Below are positions 49,840-58,233 of a stretch of 64,000 nucleotides of DNA, in pieces. The notes under the pieces are model-generated. The model searched no databases and was not told where the DNA came from. It saw only the letters and a program-made list of their open reading frames with translations. Made by a program: the position numbers and the translations under genes. The stretch lies in NCBI RefSeq assembly GCF_014199335.1, contig NZ_JACIJI010000003.1, forward strand, positions 248,001-312,000, read 5' to 3'. Positions within the stretch are counted from its first letter, which is position 1. Each line of letters starts with the position of its first letter. Source of the DNA: Stakelama sediminis. GTDB taxonomy: Bacteria; Pseudomonadota; Alphaproteobacteria; Sphingomonadales; Sphingomonadaceae.

Positions 49840-50454
49840 TTATTGAAACGTGCCGATCTCGTCATCGCCGTAACGGCCGTAAAACTGCATCAGCTGGATG
49901 ATGAGTTCGGCGCGTTCGTCGAGTGCGTCGACCTCCAGCAGCGCCTGTTTCGACGCGACATCGAACGGCGCGATCTGCGCAATGCCGTTGACCAGTGATT
50001 CATCGTCGAGCCGCGACACCGCTTCCCAGTCCACGGCATAGCCCTGCGCATCGGCGAAGCGGCGCGATTCGAGTTCAAGTGCCGAGCGCGCGGCCAGCGC
50101 CAGCGTTTCGTCCTCAAGCGACGGGACCAGTTCCGCCTCGACCTGGCGAAAAGCGGTCGGGACGTCGAGTTCGCGCAGGATGCGGAACCGCGACACTCCT
50201 TCGAGCACGATGTCGTAGCGGCCGTCATCATGCGCCTCGACCTCAACAATATGGCCGACACAGCCCATCGCGAACAGCGCCGGATTTTCGCCGTCTGCCT
50301 CGCGCGGCTGCACCATGCCGATCCGCCGGTCGCGCGCCAGTGCGTCCGACACCATCGCCCGATAGCGCGGTTCAAAGATGTGGAGCGGCAAGTACATGCG
50401 CGGGAAAAGCAATGCTCCCCCCAGCGGAAAGACCGAAAGCCGCGTGGTCGTCAT
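49840..50454 (-). CDS. Lon-protease substrate-binding-domain protein
   Basis: A 204-residue stand-alone LON N-domain (PUA-like). It reads TTTRLSVFPLGGALLFPRMYLPLHIFEPRYRAMVSDALARDRRIGMV, with CVGHIVEVEAHDDGRYDIVLEGVSRFRI following. It lacks any ATPase or protease domain. Its ATG overlaps the stop of the thioredoxin-TPR gene (ATGA), an arrangement repeated in many alphaproteobacteria. Confidence 0.9.
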   Translation of the reverse strand: MTTTRLSVFPLGGALLFPRMYLPLHIFEPRYRAMVSDALARDRRIGMVQPREADGENPALFAMGCVGHIVEVEAHDDGRYDIVLEGVSRFRILRELDVPTAFRQVEAELVPSLEDETLALAARSALELESRRFADAQGYAVDWEAVSRLDDESLVNGIAQIAPFDVASKQALLEVDALDERAELIIQLMQFYGRYGDDEIGTFQ

Positions 50455-51362
50455 CCGAACAGCGTCTGCGACAGCCGGCGGCGTTGCGCGGATACCCACG
50501 GGTCTTCCAGACCGACCGCTTCGAACATGGTCAGCAATTGCTGCCGCGCGGCGCCGTCATTCCAGTCCTTGTCGGCCGCAATGATGTGCAACAGATTGTC
50601 GGCGGCGGCATCGCGCTGCTTCGCCCCCATCTGCGCCACTGCGAGATCGAACCGCGCCTGATGGTCGTCGGGATTGGCAGCCACCGCCGATTCGAGCGGC
50701 CCCATATCCTCGACCGGCATGCCGTTCTGCGCCAAGGCCAGCGCAGAACTGGCCTGTTCGATCGCGGGTGCCTTGCGCTGCTCCTCGTCCAGCGTATCGA
50801 GCAGCGCCTGCGCCTCGTCCTGCCGGTCGAGCGCGATCAGCGCGCGGATACGCCCGGCCTGTACGCTCACATCGTCGGGCGCCATCGCCGCGACCTGATC
50901 GAAGATCGACAGCGCGCGTTCGGCATCACCCGATTCGAGCACTTCTTCACCCATCGCGATCAGCGGCGCGATTTCGGCTTCCTTGTCCTTCGCCTCACTG
51001 TCGATCGGCAACTGGCCGAGAATCTGGTCGAGCAGCTTTTTGAGCTGCGATTCGGTGCGCGCCTGCCCCAGATCGGCGACAAGCTGCCCCTGAAACATCG
51101 CATAGACCGTGGGAATCGACTTCACCTGAAATTGCGAAGCGATGAAATTATTCTTGTCGACATCGATCTTGGCCAGCACCACACCCTTGTCGGCATAGTC
51201 GGCCGCGACCTTTTCCAGCACGGGGCTGAGCTGCTTGCACGGCCCGCACCATTCGGCCCAGAAATCGAGGATGACGAGTTTGGTACGCGACGGTTCGACC
51301 ACGTCGCGGCGAAATGCCTCCACGGCTTCCTTTTCAGCGGGCGACATGCCGAGCGTTGCCAA
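50451..51362 (-). CDS. thioredoxin-TPR co-chaperone (CnoX/YbbN-like)
   Basis: A 303-residue protein with an N-terminal thioredoxin fold that has the full active site WCGPC, followed by TPR-like helices (about 130-300) ending KDWNDGAARQQLLTMFEAVGLEDPWVSAQRRRLSQTLF. CnoX proteins hold oxidatively damaged clients for GroEL/DnaK. Unlike E. coli YbbN, which lacks the second cysteine, this one keeps both, so it may be redox-active. Confidence 0.92.
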   Translation of the reverse strand: MATLGMSPAEKEAVEAFRRDVVEPSRTKLVILDFWAEWCGPCKQLSPVLEKVAADYADKGVVLAKIDVDKNNFIASQFQVKSIPTVYAMFQGQLVADLGQARTESQLKKLLDQILGQLPIDSEAKDKEAEIAPLIAMGEEVLESGDAERALSIFDQVAAMAPDDVSVQAGRIRALIALDRQDEAQALLDTLDEEQRKAPAIEQASSALALAQNGMPVEDMGPLESAVAANPDDHQARFDLAVAQMGAKQRDAAADNLLHIIAADKDWNDGAARQQLLTMFEAVGLEDPWVSAQRRRLSQTLFG

Positions 51363-51538
51363 AGGTCGAACTCCTTGATCGGTTGCGGATTTGCGTTTCG
51401 GTTGCGGTCCAATGTGGGGACTGAGCCGCGCAAGTCAAAGTCTTTTCGGTAATGTGCGAACAGGGCTTGCCGAACCCGGAAACCGGTGCTAGACGCCGCC
51501 GCCTTACCTGCCCGCACACGCTGCGGGCCAGCGCCAGA

Positions 51539-51613
51539 GCGGGCGTAGCTCAGGGGTAGAGCACAACCTTGCCAAGGTTGGGGTCGGGCGTTCGAATCGC
51601 CTCGCCCGCTCCA
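51539..51613 (+). tRNA. tRNA-Gly (anticodon GCC)
   Basis: The acceptor stem GCGGGCG/CGCCCGC closes perfectly (51539-51545 with 51603-51609). D-arm TAGCTCAGGGGTAGAGC, anticodon loop CTTGCCAAG with GCC, T-arm GGTTCGAATC-type, and an encoded CCA complete it. The downstream DNA looks like a conjugative element, making this a likely integration target. Confidence 0.97.
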
Positions 51614-51846
51614 TTATTTCTTCATATATTCAAGTGTATATAGCCTGTAGGCGCCAATGAAGGGCGCTTACACGGCTCATTGCGCTTGTTGTTGTAAGCA
51701 AAATGTAAGCGCGACGGCTTGTGCCGGGTGTGCGGTGAATTGACTCAGCCCCGGTAATTGGCATGACGTGTGCAGCACCGGCAACGGAGCATTCGTTCAA
51801 ATTATGGGGCCACAACAATGACTAAGGGCAAGGTGGAGCGAAGTCT
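51614..51846. other. element-border region between tRNA-Gly and lysR
   Basis: 233 bases, A+T-richer next to the tRNA. It contains no integrase or complete gene. Around 51760-51775 TGGCATGACGTGTGCA resembles a -24/-12 promoter. A ten-codon frame starts at 51818 and its TGA overlaps the lysR TTG start. Confidence 0.45.
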
Positions 51847-52755
51847 TTGACGATCGACCTTCGCCAGCTTCGCTTCGCTGTTACTGCAGCAGATACGGCC
51901 AGCTTCCTGCGCGCGGCCAAGCAGCTCAATGTGAAGCAATCCACATTAAGCAAGAAGGTATCGGCGCTGGAGCATCGCCTCGGGATCACTCTGTTTGAGC
52001 GCTCTACTCGAGGCGTTGTCCCGACAGATGCCGGCAAGGCCTTCCTGGAAGTCGCGCGGCGGATCGTCACCGATGCCGACAATCTGCTGACGACAGCGAA
52101 GGCCGTGAGATACGGGGAGGTCGGTCGCCTGATGGTCGGCTTTTCCGGCTCGCTCAGCACCGGCAATCTGCGCCTTTTGCTTGGCGATGTGCTCGAACGC
52201 TTTCCCGATGTGCAACTCGATGCGCTCGAAGCCAGTCCCGAACGCATGATATCAGGGCTGCAAACCCGCATCGTCGACATCGCCATCCATGCCAGCCAGA
52301 TCGAGGAACCCGGAGTTACCAAGCGCTGGCTGTGGTCCGAACGGCTGATGGTCGTCTTGCCCAAGGAAGATCGCCTGGCCAAGAGTGAGAGCCTGTTCTG
52401 GACCGATTTGCGCAAGTCGGTCTTCGTGATGCCGCGGGAACGAAGCGGGCCAAGGATTGCCGAAGTGATCCGCCAGCGACTGGGTGGCAATGGCTTCAAG
52501 GCCAATATCATCACCCAGGAGACGAGTGCCGAAACCATCGCCGCGATGGTTCCGTTCGGGAAGTTCATCACTGTGGTTCCCGAAAGCGCGACCGGCGCTG
52601 CCCGGCCGGATGTCGTGTTCCGTGAGATTACCGACCCAAACGGTGCAGCACATCTCGACTTTGCTGCCTGGTGGCGCGAGGATAACGACAATCCCGCACT
52701 CGCCCGCTTCTTCAAGCTGCTCGATGAACGCTATCCGCTAGCCGGGGCTGGCTGA
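51847..52755 (+). CDS. LysR-family transcriptional regulator
   Basis: A 302-residue LysR regulator. The HTH is in LRQLRFAVTAADTASFLRAAKQLNVKQSTLSKKVSALEHRLGITLFERSTRGVVPTDAGKAFL, followed by a periplasmic-binding-protein-like sensor domain. It starts at a TTG preceded by GGTGGAG. It lies between the tRNA and the trb locus, and its 3' end overlaps the convergent DUF2274 gene by 25 bases, so it belongs to the element and may regulate transfer or cargo (inference). Confidence 0.9.
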   Translation: MTIDLRQLRFAVTAADTASFLRAAKQLNVKQSTLSKKVSALEHRLGITLFERSTRGVVPTDAGKAFLEVARRIVTDADNLLTTAKAVRYGEVGRLMVGFSGSLSTGNLRLLLGDVLERFPDVQLDALEASPERMISGLQTRIVDIAIHASQIEEPGVTKRWLWSERLMVVLPKEDRLAKSESLFWTDLRKSVFVMPRERSGPRIAEVIRQRLGGNGFKANIITQETSAETIAAMVPFGKFITVVPESATGAARPDVVFREITDPNGAAHLDFAAWWREDNDNPALARFFKLLDERYPLAGAG

Positions 52756-52970
52756 ATGTTCCGCCGCGCTTTCGCGAACTCGCGATCGGTCGCCATAAAC
52801 CGCTCCAGCATCGGGGCGACCAACTGCTCGGGTGTTGGTGCACCGTTTTCCTCTGCGCCATTCAGGACGGTGCCATAGGCAACCAGATCGCAGTGCAATC
52901 GCGCCGGGATCTCGATGGTCAGCTTGACGGGCTTCTCGTCGGTGATGTCGGAAAGCTTGAGCCGCGTCAC
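52731..52970 (-). CDS. DUF2274 protein of the trb locus
   Basis: A 79-residue protein starting at a GTG that overlaps the trbI stop (GTGA). The sequence TRLKLSDITDEKPVKLTIEIPARLHCDLVAYGTVLNG matches DUF2274, a small protein regularly found at the 3' end of trb operons; it resembles a ribbon-helix-helix DNA-binding protein. The function is untested. Confidence 0.85.
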   Translation of the reverse strand: MTRLKLSDITDEKPVKLTIEIPARLHCDLVAYGTVLNGAEENGAPTPEQLVAPMLERFMATDREFAKARRNIQPAPASG

Positions 52971-54142
52971 GATCCACCCTCAAGCACGATATCACGGGTG
53001 ACCAGCACCCGCACAGGAAAGCCCGGACGAATGGTCAGCGTCGGGCGGATGTTGAGCTCGCGCGAGACGATCTGTTCGCCTGCGCGGTTGACGCTGTCCT
53101 GACTGCCGCGCCGCAGCGCCCGCGCCAAATCACTGTCACTGCCGGAACCAAGTTCGCTACCGACGCCGAGTAAGGTCGAGACCAACGCGGCTTTGAGCAC
53201 CCCGCCCCAATGGTAATCGACCCCGTCTTCGAGACCGGCAAAGCCGGAAGGATCGGCCGCGGGCTGGCGCTCCAGTACGATCGAACGCCCATCGGGGAGG
53301 ATAAGCCGGTTCCACGCCAGCAGCACGCGCCGCTGGCCAAAGCCGACATCCGATTCGTACTCGCCGATCAGCCGTGCACCTTGCGGGATCAGCAAGCGGC
53401 GTCCGGTCAGGCTGTCATAGACGTTTTGAGTCACTTGCGCGGTTACAAGCCCGGGCTGGTCGGAGCGGACACCGGTGATGAGCGCAGCGGGAATGACTGA
53501 ACCGGCCTGCAACAGCGCCCCCGATGGTGCGGCATCGAGCCGCTGCAATGAAACGGTGCGGCGCTCGGCGGGACGATCAAGAAAAGCAGGCTGTCCTGCA
53601 GAAACCGAAGGCTGAGCTGATGCAGGCAATGGATCGGAGGGCGGGAGCGCCTGCGCCAGACTGGGAGCGGGCGTTCCGCCGCCAAAGAACAGGCGGCTAC
53701 CGCTAGCCGCTTCGCGTTCCTGTTCGATCCGCTGACGCGCCGCTTCCTCTGGGCTGATGCCTTGCGGCGGAGGCGGCGGAGGTTGCGCACCGATGGGCGG
53801 CAATTCCGCGACTGCGCCGCGCTCCTGCGCATCGAGGATCGGTTTGCCCAGATCGCCGGGCAGCGGCGGCCCGAGCTGTGGCACCTGCGAGTAATCGCTG
53901 GGAGCCGAGGTCAGACCATCGGCCACCGCAACGCCATCGGTGTTGAACAGCTCCTCTTCGCCCCCTTGCGAGGCAGGCTGCAGCGCATAGAGCAAAGCTC
54001 CGCCCACCAGCGATAGTCCGACGGCGCTGGCGATGCCGATCGCCTTGCGCGACAGGCGCACCACACGCGGGGCGTCGCCGCGCAGGCTGGTGATGGACTC
54101 GGCATCGACGGGCCGTTCGGGATCGGAAGCGCTTTCCATCAT
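52967..54142 (-). CDS. trbI: conjugal transfer protein TrbI (VirB10-like)
   Basis: A 391-residue protein bridging both membranes. It has a cytoplasmic N-terminus, one transmembrane helix (about residues 33-55), a proline-rich linker with PPPPPPQG, and a C-terminal VirB10 domain (RLIGEYESDVGFGQRRVLLAWNRLILPDGRS). It forms the outer-membrane core with TrbG and TrbH-type lipoprotein. It is coupled to trbG by overlap of stop and start. Confidence 0.93.
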   Translation of the reverse strand: MMESASDPERPVDAESITSLRGDAPRVVRLSRKAIGIASAVGLSLVGGALLYALQPASQGGEEELFNTDGVAVADGLTSAPSDYSQVPQLGPPLPGDLGKPILDAQERGAVAELPPIGAQPPPPPPQGISPEEAARQRIEQEREAASGSRLFFGGGTPAPSLAQALPPSDPLPASAQPSVSAGQPAFLDRPAERRTVSLQRLDAAPSGALLQAGSVIPAALITGVRSDQPGLVTAQVTQNVYDSLTGRRLLIPQGARLIGEYESDVGFGQRRVLLAWNRLILPDGRSIVLERQPAADPSGFAGLEDGVDYHWGGVLKAALVSTLLGVGSELGSGSDSDLARALRRGSQDSVNRAGEQIVSRELNIRPTLTIRPGFPVRVLVTRDIVLEGGS

Positions 54143-55131
54143 TCGCTCCGCGACCGATTGGTGATCTTCACGCGCACTTGCCTGCGCCCTGCGCCGAGAC
54201 GAAGCTCAGCCTTTTGGAACAGCCGGTCGACGATCAGGTAGCGCCCGTCGACCCGGTAATTGACCAGTTCGGCCTCGCCCTCCTCACCAATTACAAAGAA
54301 GGGCGGCATTTCGCCTTGGGCAATATCGGGCGGAAATTCCACGAGCGTGCGCTGCCCATCATCGAACACGCGCAGCGGCCGCCAATCGGGTTTGTCGCCC
54401 GATATCCGGTAATCAAAATTGAGGTTTTCGAGCGTGAACCCGTCCGCAATCGGCGCCGCGCGCAGGGCTTCGGCTTGTGCCCGGCGCAATGCGATCAACT
54501 CGTCTTCGGGATAGGACCAGCTGACCGAGGCCATGTAAACGCGGGGGTTGGCGCGCAGTTCGACGTGATAGGTGCGCCGGTCGGTGTTGATGACGAGATT
54601 GGTGGTAATGTCAGGCCGGGTCGGCTTGACGAGGATATGCACCCGCTGCGTTGCGCCCGCGCCGCTGAGCGTATCGCCGATCATCCAGCGTACCGTATCG
54701 CCCGCAGCCACCGGGCCCGGGCCCACCAGCCTCTCGCCTTCCTGCAGCACGATATCGGTCACTTGCCCTGGCTTGGCATAGATCTGAAACAATGCGCCTT
54801 CGCTATAGGCATAGCGCTGGATCGCATTCTGGAAACCTGCATCCTCGGGCCGGATACGGGCAGCATCATTTGCCGCTCCCACTTGCGTCTCGGGGTCAGG
54901 CGGGCGGGAGCGGCGCGCGGCAGTGGGGGAGGCCTGCCGCGAAAGGAGGTGGATATCATCGGAGGTCTGGATCGCCGTGAGCGGGCGCATTTTCATCAGC
55001 GCTGCCAAGGCTGACTGCATGGCCACAGCCGAAGGGGCCGGGGTCGCCGAGGCCGGAACGGCCAGCGCCAGCGAGGGCGCGGCAAGCAGGCTGACGAAAA
55101 CTTTGCGGAAGACAATATGAGAGCGGGACAT
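54139..55131 (-). CDS. trbG: conjugal transfer protein TrbG (VirB9-like)
   Basis: A 330-residue periplasmic/outer-membrane protein with an N-terminal signal (FVSLLAAPSLALAVPASA). The VirB9 domain is visible (YRTYHVELRANPRVYMASVSWSYPEDEL ... FEDGQRTLVEFPPDIAQGEMPPFFVIGEEGEAELVNYRVDGRYLIVDRLF with D for E at the start). It shares its first base with the trbF stop. Confidence 0.93.
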   Translation of the reverse strand: MSRSHIVFRKVFVSLLAAPSLALAVPASATPAPSAVAMQSALAALMKMRPLTAIQTSDDIHLLSRQASPTAARRSRPPDPETQVGAANDAARIRPEDAGFQNAIQRYAYSEGALFQIYAKPGQVTDIVLQEGERLVGPGPVAAGDTVRWMIGDTLSGAGATQRVHILVKPTRPDITTNLVINTDRRTYHVELRANPRVYMASVSWSYPEDELIALRRAQAEALRAAPIADGFTLENLNFDYRISGDKPDWRPLRVFDDGQRTLVEFPPDIAQGEMPPFFVIGEEGEAELVNYRVDGRYLIVDRLFQKAELRLGAGRRQVRVKITNRSRSE

Positions 55132-55811
55132 CAGCCGAGCTCCTTTGACCAGTTGATGGATGTGATGAAGATGCCAAGCGGGTTCTTGGTGAGCGCATCG
55201 GGATTGTTGGGCGGCTGCACGGTGATGCCGAGGATCGCGGTCCAGCGGCTCGTTTCAGCGAGTGCCCCGTCGCGGTAGCGGCGCTCGACCCAGGCGACCC
55301 GGAAACTCCTTGGCGAGGCCCGGATCACGCTGGTGACATCGACGGCCACCTGCTCGCGTCCAATCACGGAAAAAGGATCATTGGCGCGCGCATATTCATT
55401 GAGCGCCAGCGCGCCCTTGTCGCTCGCGAAGTCATAGGCCCTCAGCCAGTTTTCCCGCACGACGATGGCATCGTCGGGAATGGCGCGGACATTCTCGATG
55501 AAGCGGGCGAGGTGGAAGGCGATCTGCGGATCTGTCGGCGCGAACTCGGCATTGGCAGGCGCGACGCTGCGCGCTTCGCCAAGCTTGTCGACCTCAACCA
55601 CCCAAGGGACGATGGTGCCGCGCGCATTCTGCCAGATGAGACCGCCCGTCAGCGCCGCCGACAGGCCGAGCGCGCCGAAGAAGGCATAGCGCCAGCTCCT
55701 TGCCTGGACGCGGGCCGAGCCAATGCGCTCGTCCCAGACCTGTGCCGCGCGCTGATAGGGCGTCTCGGGTTGCGGTGTCTTGCCGTATCGGATCGAGGGG
55801 CGTTTGAGCAT
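55131..55811 (-). CDS. trbF: conjugal transfer protein TrbF (VirB8-like)
   Basis: A 226-residue bitopic inner-membrane protein. After a cytoplasmic stretch (NPYQRAAQVWDERIGSARVQARSWR-like) there is one helix (YAFFGALGLSAALTGGLIW) and a periplasmic VirB8 domain ending NPDALTKNPLGIFITSINWSKELG, a hallmark of TrbF. It nucleates the transfer complex. Confidence 0.93.
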   Translation of the reverse strand: MLKRPSIRYGKTPQPETPYQRAAQVWDERIGSARVQARSWRYAFFGALGLSAALTGGLIWQNARGTIVPWVVEVDKLGEARSVAPANAEFAPTDPQIAFHLARFIENVRAIPDDAIVVRENWLRAYDFASDKGALALNEYARANDPFSVIGREQVAVDVTSVIRASPRSFRVAWVERRYRDGALAETSRWTAILGITVQPPNNPDALTKNPLGIFITSINWSKELG

Positions 55812-55817
55812 GAGAGG

Positions 55818-57131
55818 TCAGTCCTTCTCTTTGGTGTCGATCGAGGAGCCTGCGCCGTGGCCGTCACCGGAGCGCACCGTGTGCGCGGCGAGCGAGGCCG
55901 AGTGGCCGAGGCTCTGGCGCTGCTTCATGGATTTGGCCCAGGCGGGCGGGCCGCTTTGGGGCTGTGAACCGGACGGCGTGCTGCCGGGTGCAGGCACGAT
56001 ACGACCGCCCATATTGCCGACCGACGCCCGCGCGCCTTCGCGGAAATTGCTTTTGGCGCTGTCCGCTGCCTTGCGCAGCGGCGACATGGCGGCACCTCCT
56101 GCGGCGCGGCCGACACCGGCCATGCCGCCTGCAACCGCTGCACCGCCGCTCTTGCCGGCAGAGCCTGTGGCGTAGGCCATGGTTGCTCCGCCCGCGGCGC
56201 GCGATGTGCCTTGCGCGACCGACGAGGCGGCGCTCGCCACCGCTCCGCCAGCCAGCTTGGCTCCGGCGATACCGCCCACGGCGGCACCGCCCGCCAGCAG
56301 GGCCGTGCCTGCTGCAGCGCCAGCGCCCAATTGCGGTCCGCCAGCGACAATGCCGTTGGCGATGCCGGGGCCAAAAATGCCCAGACCGAGAAGCGTGAGG
56401 CTTGCAAGCACGATGGCAAGCGCATCCTCGATGGTCGGCTCGCCGGGGATCGCGCTGGTGAATTCAGCAAAGAGCGTCGAGCCGATGCCGATGATCACCG
56501 CGAGCACCAGCACCTTGATGCCCGAAGACACAACATTGCCGAGCACGCGCTCAGCCAGGAAGGCGGTCTTGCCGAACAGGCCGAAGGGAATGAGCACAAA
56601 GCCAGCCAGCGTGGTCAGCTTGAACTCGATCAGCGTCACGAAGAGCTGGATCGAGAGGATGAAGAAGGCGATGATCACCACCGCCCAGGCGAGCAGCAGA
56701 ATGATGATCTGCAGGAAATTCTCGAAGAAGCCGACATAGCCCATCAGATCGGCGATGGATTCGATCAGCGGCCAGGCGGCATCGATCCCGACCTGCGCAA
56801 CCCGGCCAGGTTGCAGCAGGTCGGCGGCACCCAGCCCCGAACCGCTGGCCTTCAGGCCCAGCCCGGCAAAGCTGTTGAAGATGATATTGGCGAGCGCGCT
56901 CCAATTGCCGATGATATAGGCAAAGATGCCGACAAACAGCGTCTTCTTGACGAGCCGGGCGATGATGTCGTCATTCTCGCCCCAGCTCCAGAACAGGGCA
57001 GCCAGCGTCACATCGATCACGATCAGCGTGGTCGCGATGAAGGCGACCTCGCCAGAGAGCAGGCCGAAGCCGCTGTCGATATATTGGGAGAAGATCGCAA
57101 GGAAGCGATCGACGACGCCGGTGCCGCCCAT
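55818..57131 (-). CDS. trbL: conjugal transfer protein TrbL (VirB6-like)
   Basis: A 437-residue polytopic membrane protein starting MGGTGVVDRFLAIFSQYIDSGFGLLSGEVAFIATTLIVIDVTLAALFW. It has six or more helices in residues 30-290, then a long Gly/Ala/Ser-rich tail (about 290-437), usual for TrbL. The true start at 57131 is just after the trbK stop with a GGGAGGAC site; the open frame upstream is not coding. Confidence 0.92.
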   Translation of the reverse strand: MGGTGVVDRFLAIFSQYIDSGFGLLSGEVAFIATTLIVIDVTLAALFWSWGENDDIIARLVKKTLFVGIFAYIIGNWSALANIIFNSFAGLGLKASGSGLGAADLLQPGRVAQVGIDAAWPLIESIADLMGYVGFFENFLQIIILLLAWAVVIIAFFILSIQLFVTLIEFKLTTLAGFVLIPFGLFGKTAFLAERVLGNVVSSGIKVLVLAVIIGIGSTLFAEFTSAIPGEPTIEDALAIVLASLTLLGLGIFGPGIANGIVAGGPQLGAGAAAGTALLAGGAAVGGIAGAKLAGGAVASAASSVAQGTSRAAGGATMAYATGSAGKSGGAAVAGGMAGVGRAAGGAAMSPLRKAADSAKSNFREGARASVGNMGGRIVPAPGSTPSGSQPQSGPPAWAKSMKQRQSLGHSASLAAHTVRSGDGHGAGSSIDTKEKD

Positions 57132-57132
57132 G

Positions 57133-57480
57133 TCAGTCCTCCCCTCGCTGTTCGCCAACCGGGGTTGGCACAACAAGGTCGGGCGCGTCCGAAAGCGCAG
57201 GATCAGCGAGCCCGGAATAGGCCTCGGGATGATCCACGCCCAGGAAGCGGCGGCGCTTTTCGGCCCAGGCCGCGCGGCAATCGGGCGAGGACAGCGCCAA
57301 CTCGCCCATCTCGGCACAGGCCTTGATCTGTAAGGGCAGTGGGTCGCCGTCGGGCACCCATGCGATTGGCACGGGGCCCGCACGCGTGGCAGGCTCCTCG
57401 CGCATCTGCACGAGCGTCATGGCGACAGCGAGGCCGACGAAGACGGCGGCACCGACGCGCGCAAGGAGCTTGCTATCCAT
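57133..57480 (-). CDS. trbK: putative entry-exclusion protein TrbK-alt
   Basis: A 115-residue small inner-membrane or lipoprotein-like protein with one N-terminal helix (MDSKLLARVGAAVFVGLAVAMTLVQM) and a conserved Cys-containing periplasmic part (KACAEMGELALSSPDCRAAWAEKRRRFLG). It sits between trbJ and trbL, the standard place for the entry-exclusion gene, which blocks redundant mating. Confidence 0.85.
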   Translation of the reverse strand: MDSKLLARVGAAVFVGLAVAMTLVQMREEPATRAGPVPIAWVPDGDPLPLQIKACAEMGELALSSPDCRAAWAEKRRRFLGVDHPEAYSGLADPALSDAPDLVVPTPVGEQRGED

Positions 57481-57486
57481 GGCGGA

Positions 57487-58233
57487 TCACTTTTGCCCGC
57501 TGGGCAGGTAGCGCGGCCGATTGGCGAGGAAGCGCCGCAATTGTTCGCGCGCCTGAGCTTTGGCCGCCGCGCTTTCGGCAGCATCAAGCGCCTGCGCCCG
57601 GCTCATCGCTGCGAGCGTGGCAGTGAGATCGGCGAGTTGGCCTGCCTGCACGGCCAGCAATTGGTTGCCCGCCTGTGCGGCCTGCAAGGCACCGCTGGCC
57701 GACTGGCTGGCGCTGATTAGCTCATTCACTGCTGTGCGCGAGCCTTCGATATTGGCGACCGCGCCCGCCTGGACCTTCAGTGCATCCTCGAAACCAGCGA
57801 CGCTGTTCTGCCAGCGCGCCTCGGCGCTATTGACCATCGCCTGCTGCGAGGCATTGAGCGGGATATTCTTGTATTGCGCATCGAAGGTGGTTTCGATTGC
57901 ACGCACATCATAGGCGATGCGCTGGGCTTGCTGCAGCAATTGCTGCGTCTGCCGGATCTGGTCCTGCAAGGGCTGCAGGACGGTCAGCGGCAAGCTCTGC
58001 AAATTGCGCGCCTCGTTGACGAGCGAGTTGGCCTGGTTTTGCAGCATGCGGATCTGATTGTTGATCTGCTCGAGCGTGCGTGCAGCGGTGAGCACGTTCT
58101 GGGCATAGTTCGTGGGATCATAAACAATGCCGCCGAACTGCGCGTGGGCAGGCGCGGATAATAGAGCGCCGGTTCCGGCACAGGCAAGCGCGACACCGGA
58201 CAGAAGGCTGCGGACGTATTTACGGGGGATCAT
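57487..58233 (-). CDS. trbJ: conjugal transfer protein TrbJ (VirB5-like)
   Basis: A 248-residue secreted protein with signal peptide (VRSLLSGVALACAGTGALLSAPAHAQ) and the FGGIVYDPTNYAQNVLTAARTLEQINNQIRMLQNQANSLVNEARNLQSLP opening typical of TrbJ. The rest is coiled-coil-forming helix. It is a minor pilus or adhesin component. It overlaps the trbE stop by 4 bases. Confidence 0.93.
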   Translation of the reverse strand: MIPRKYVRSLLSGVALACAGTGALLSAPAHAQFGGIVYDPTNYAQNVLTAARTLEQINNQIRMLQNQANSLVNEARNLQSLPLTVLQPLQDQIRQTQQLLQQAQRIAYDVRAIETTFDAQYKNIPLNASQQAMVNSAEARWQNSVAGFEDALKVQAGAVANIEGSRTAVNELISASQSASGALQAAQAGNQLLAVQAGQLADLTATLAAMSRAQALDAAESAAAKAQAREQLRRFLANRPRYLPSGQK

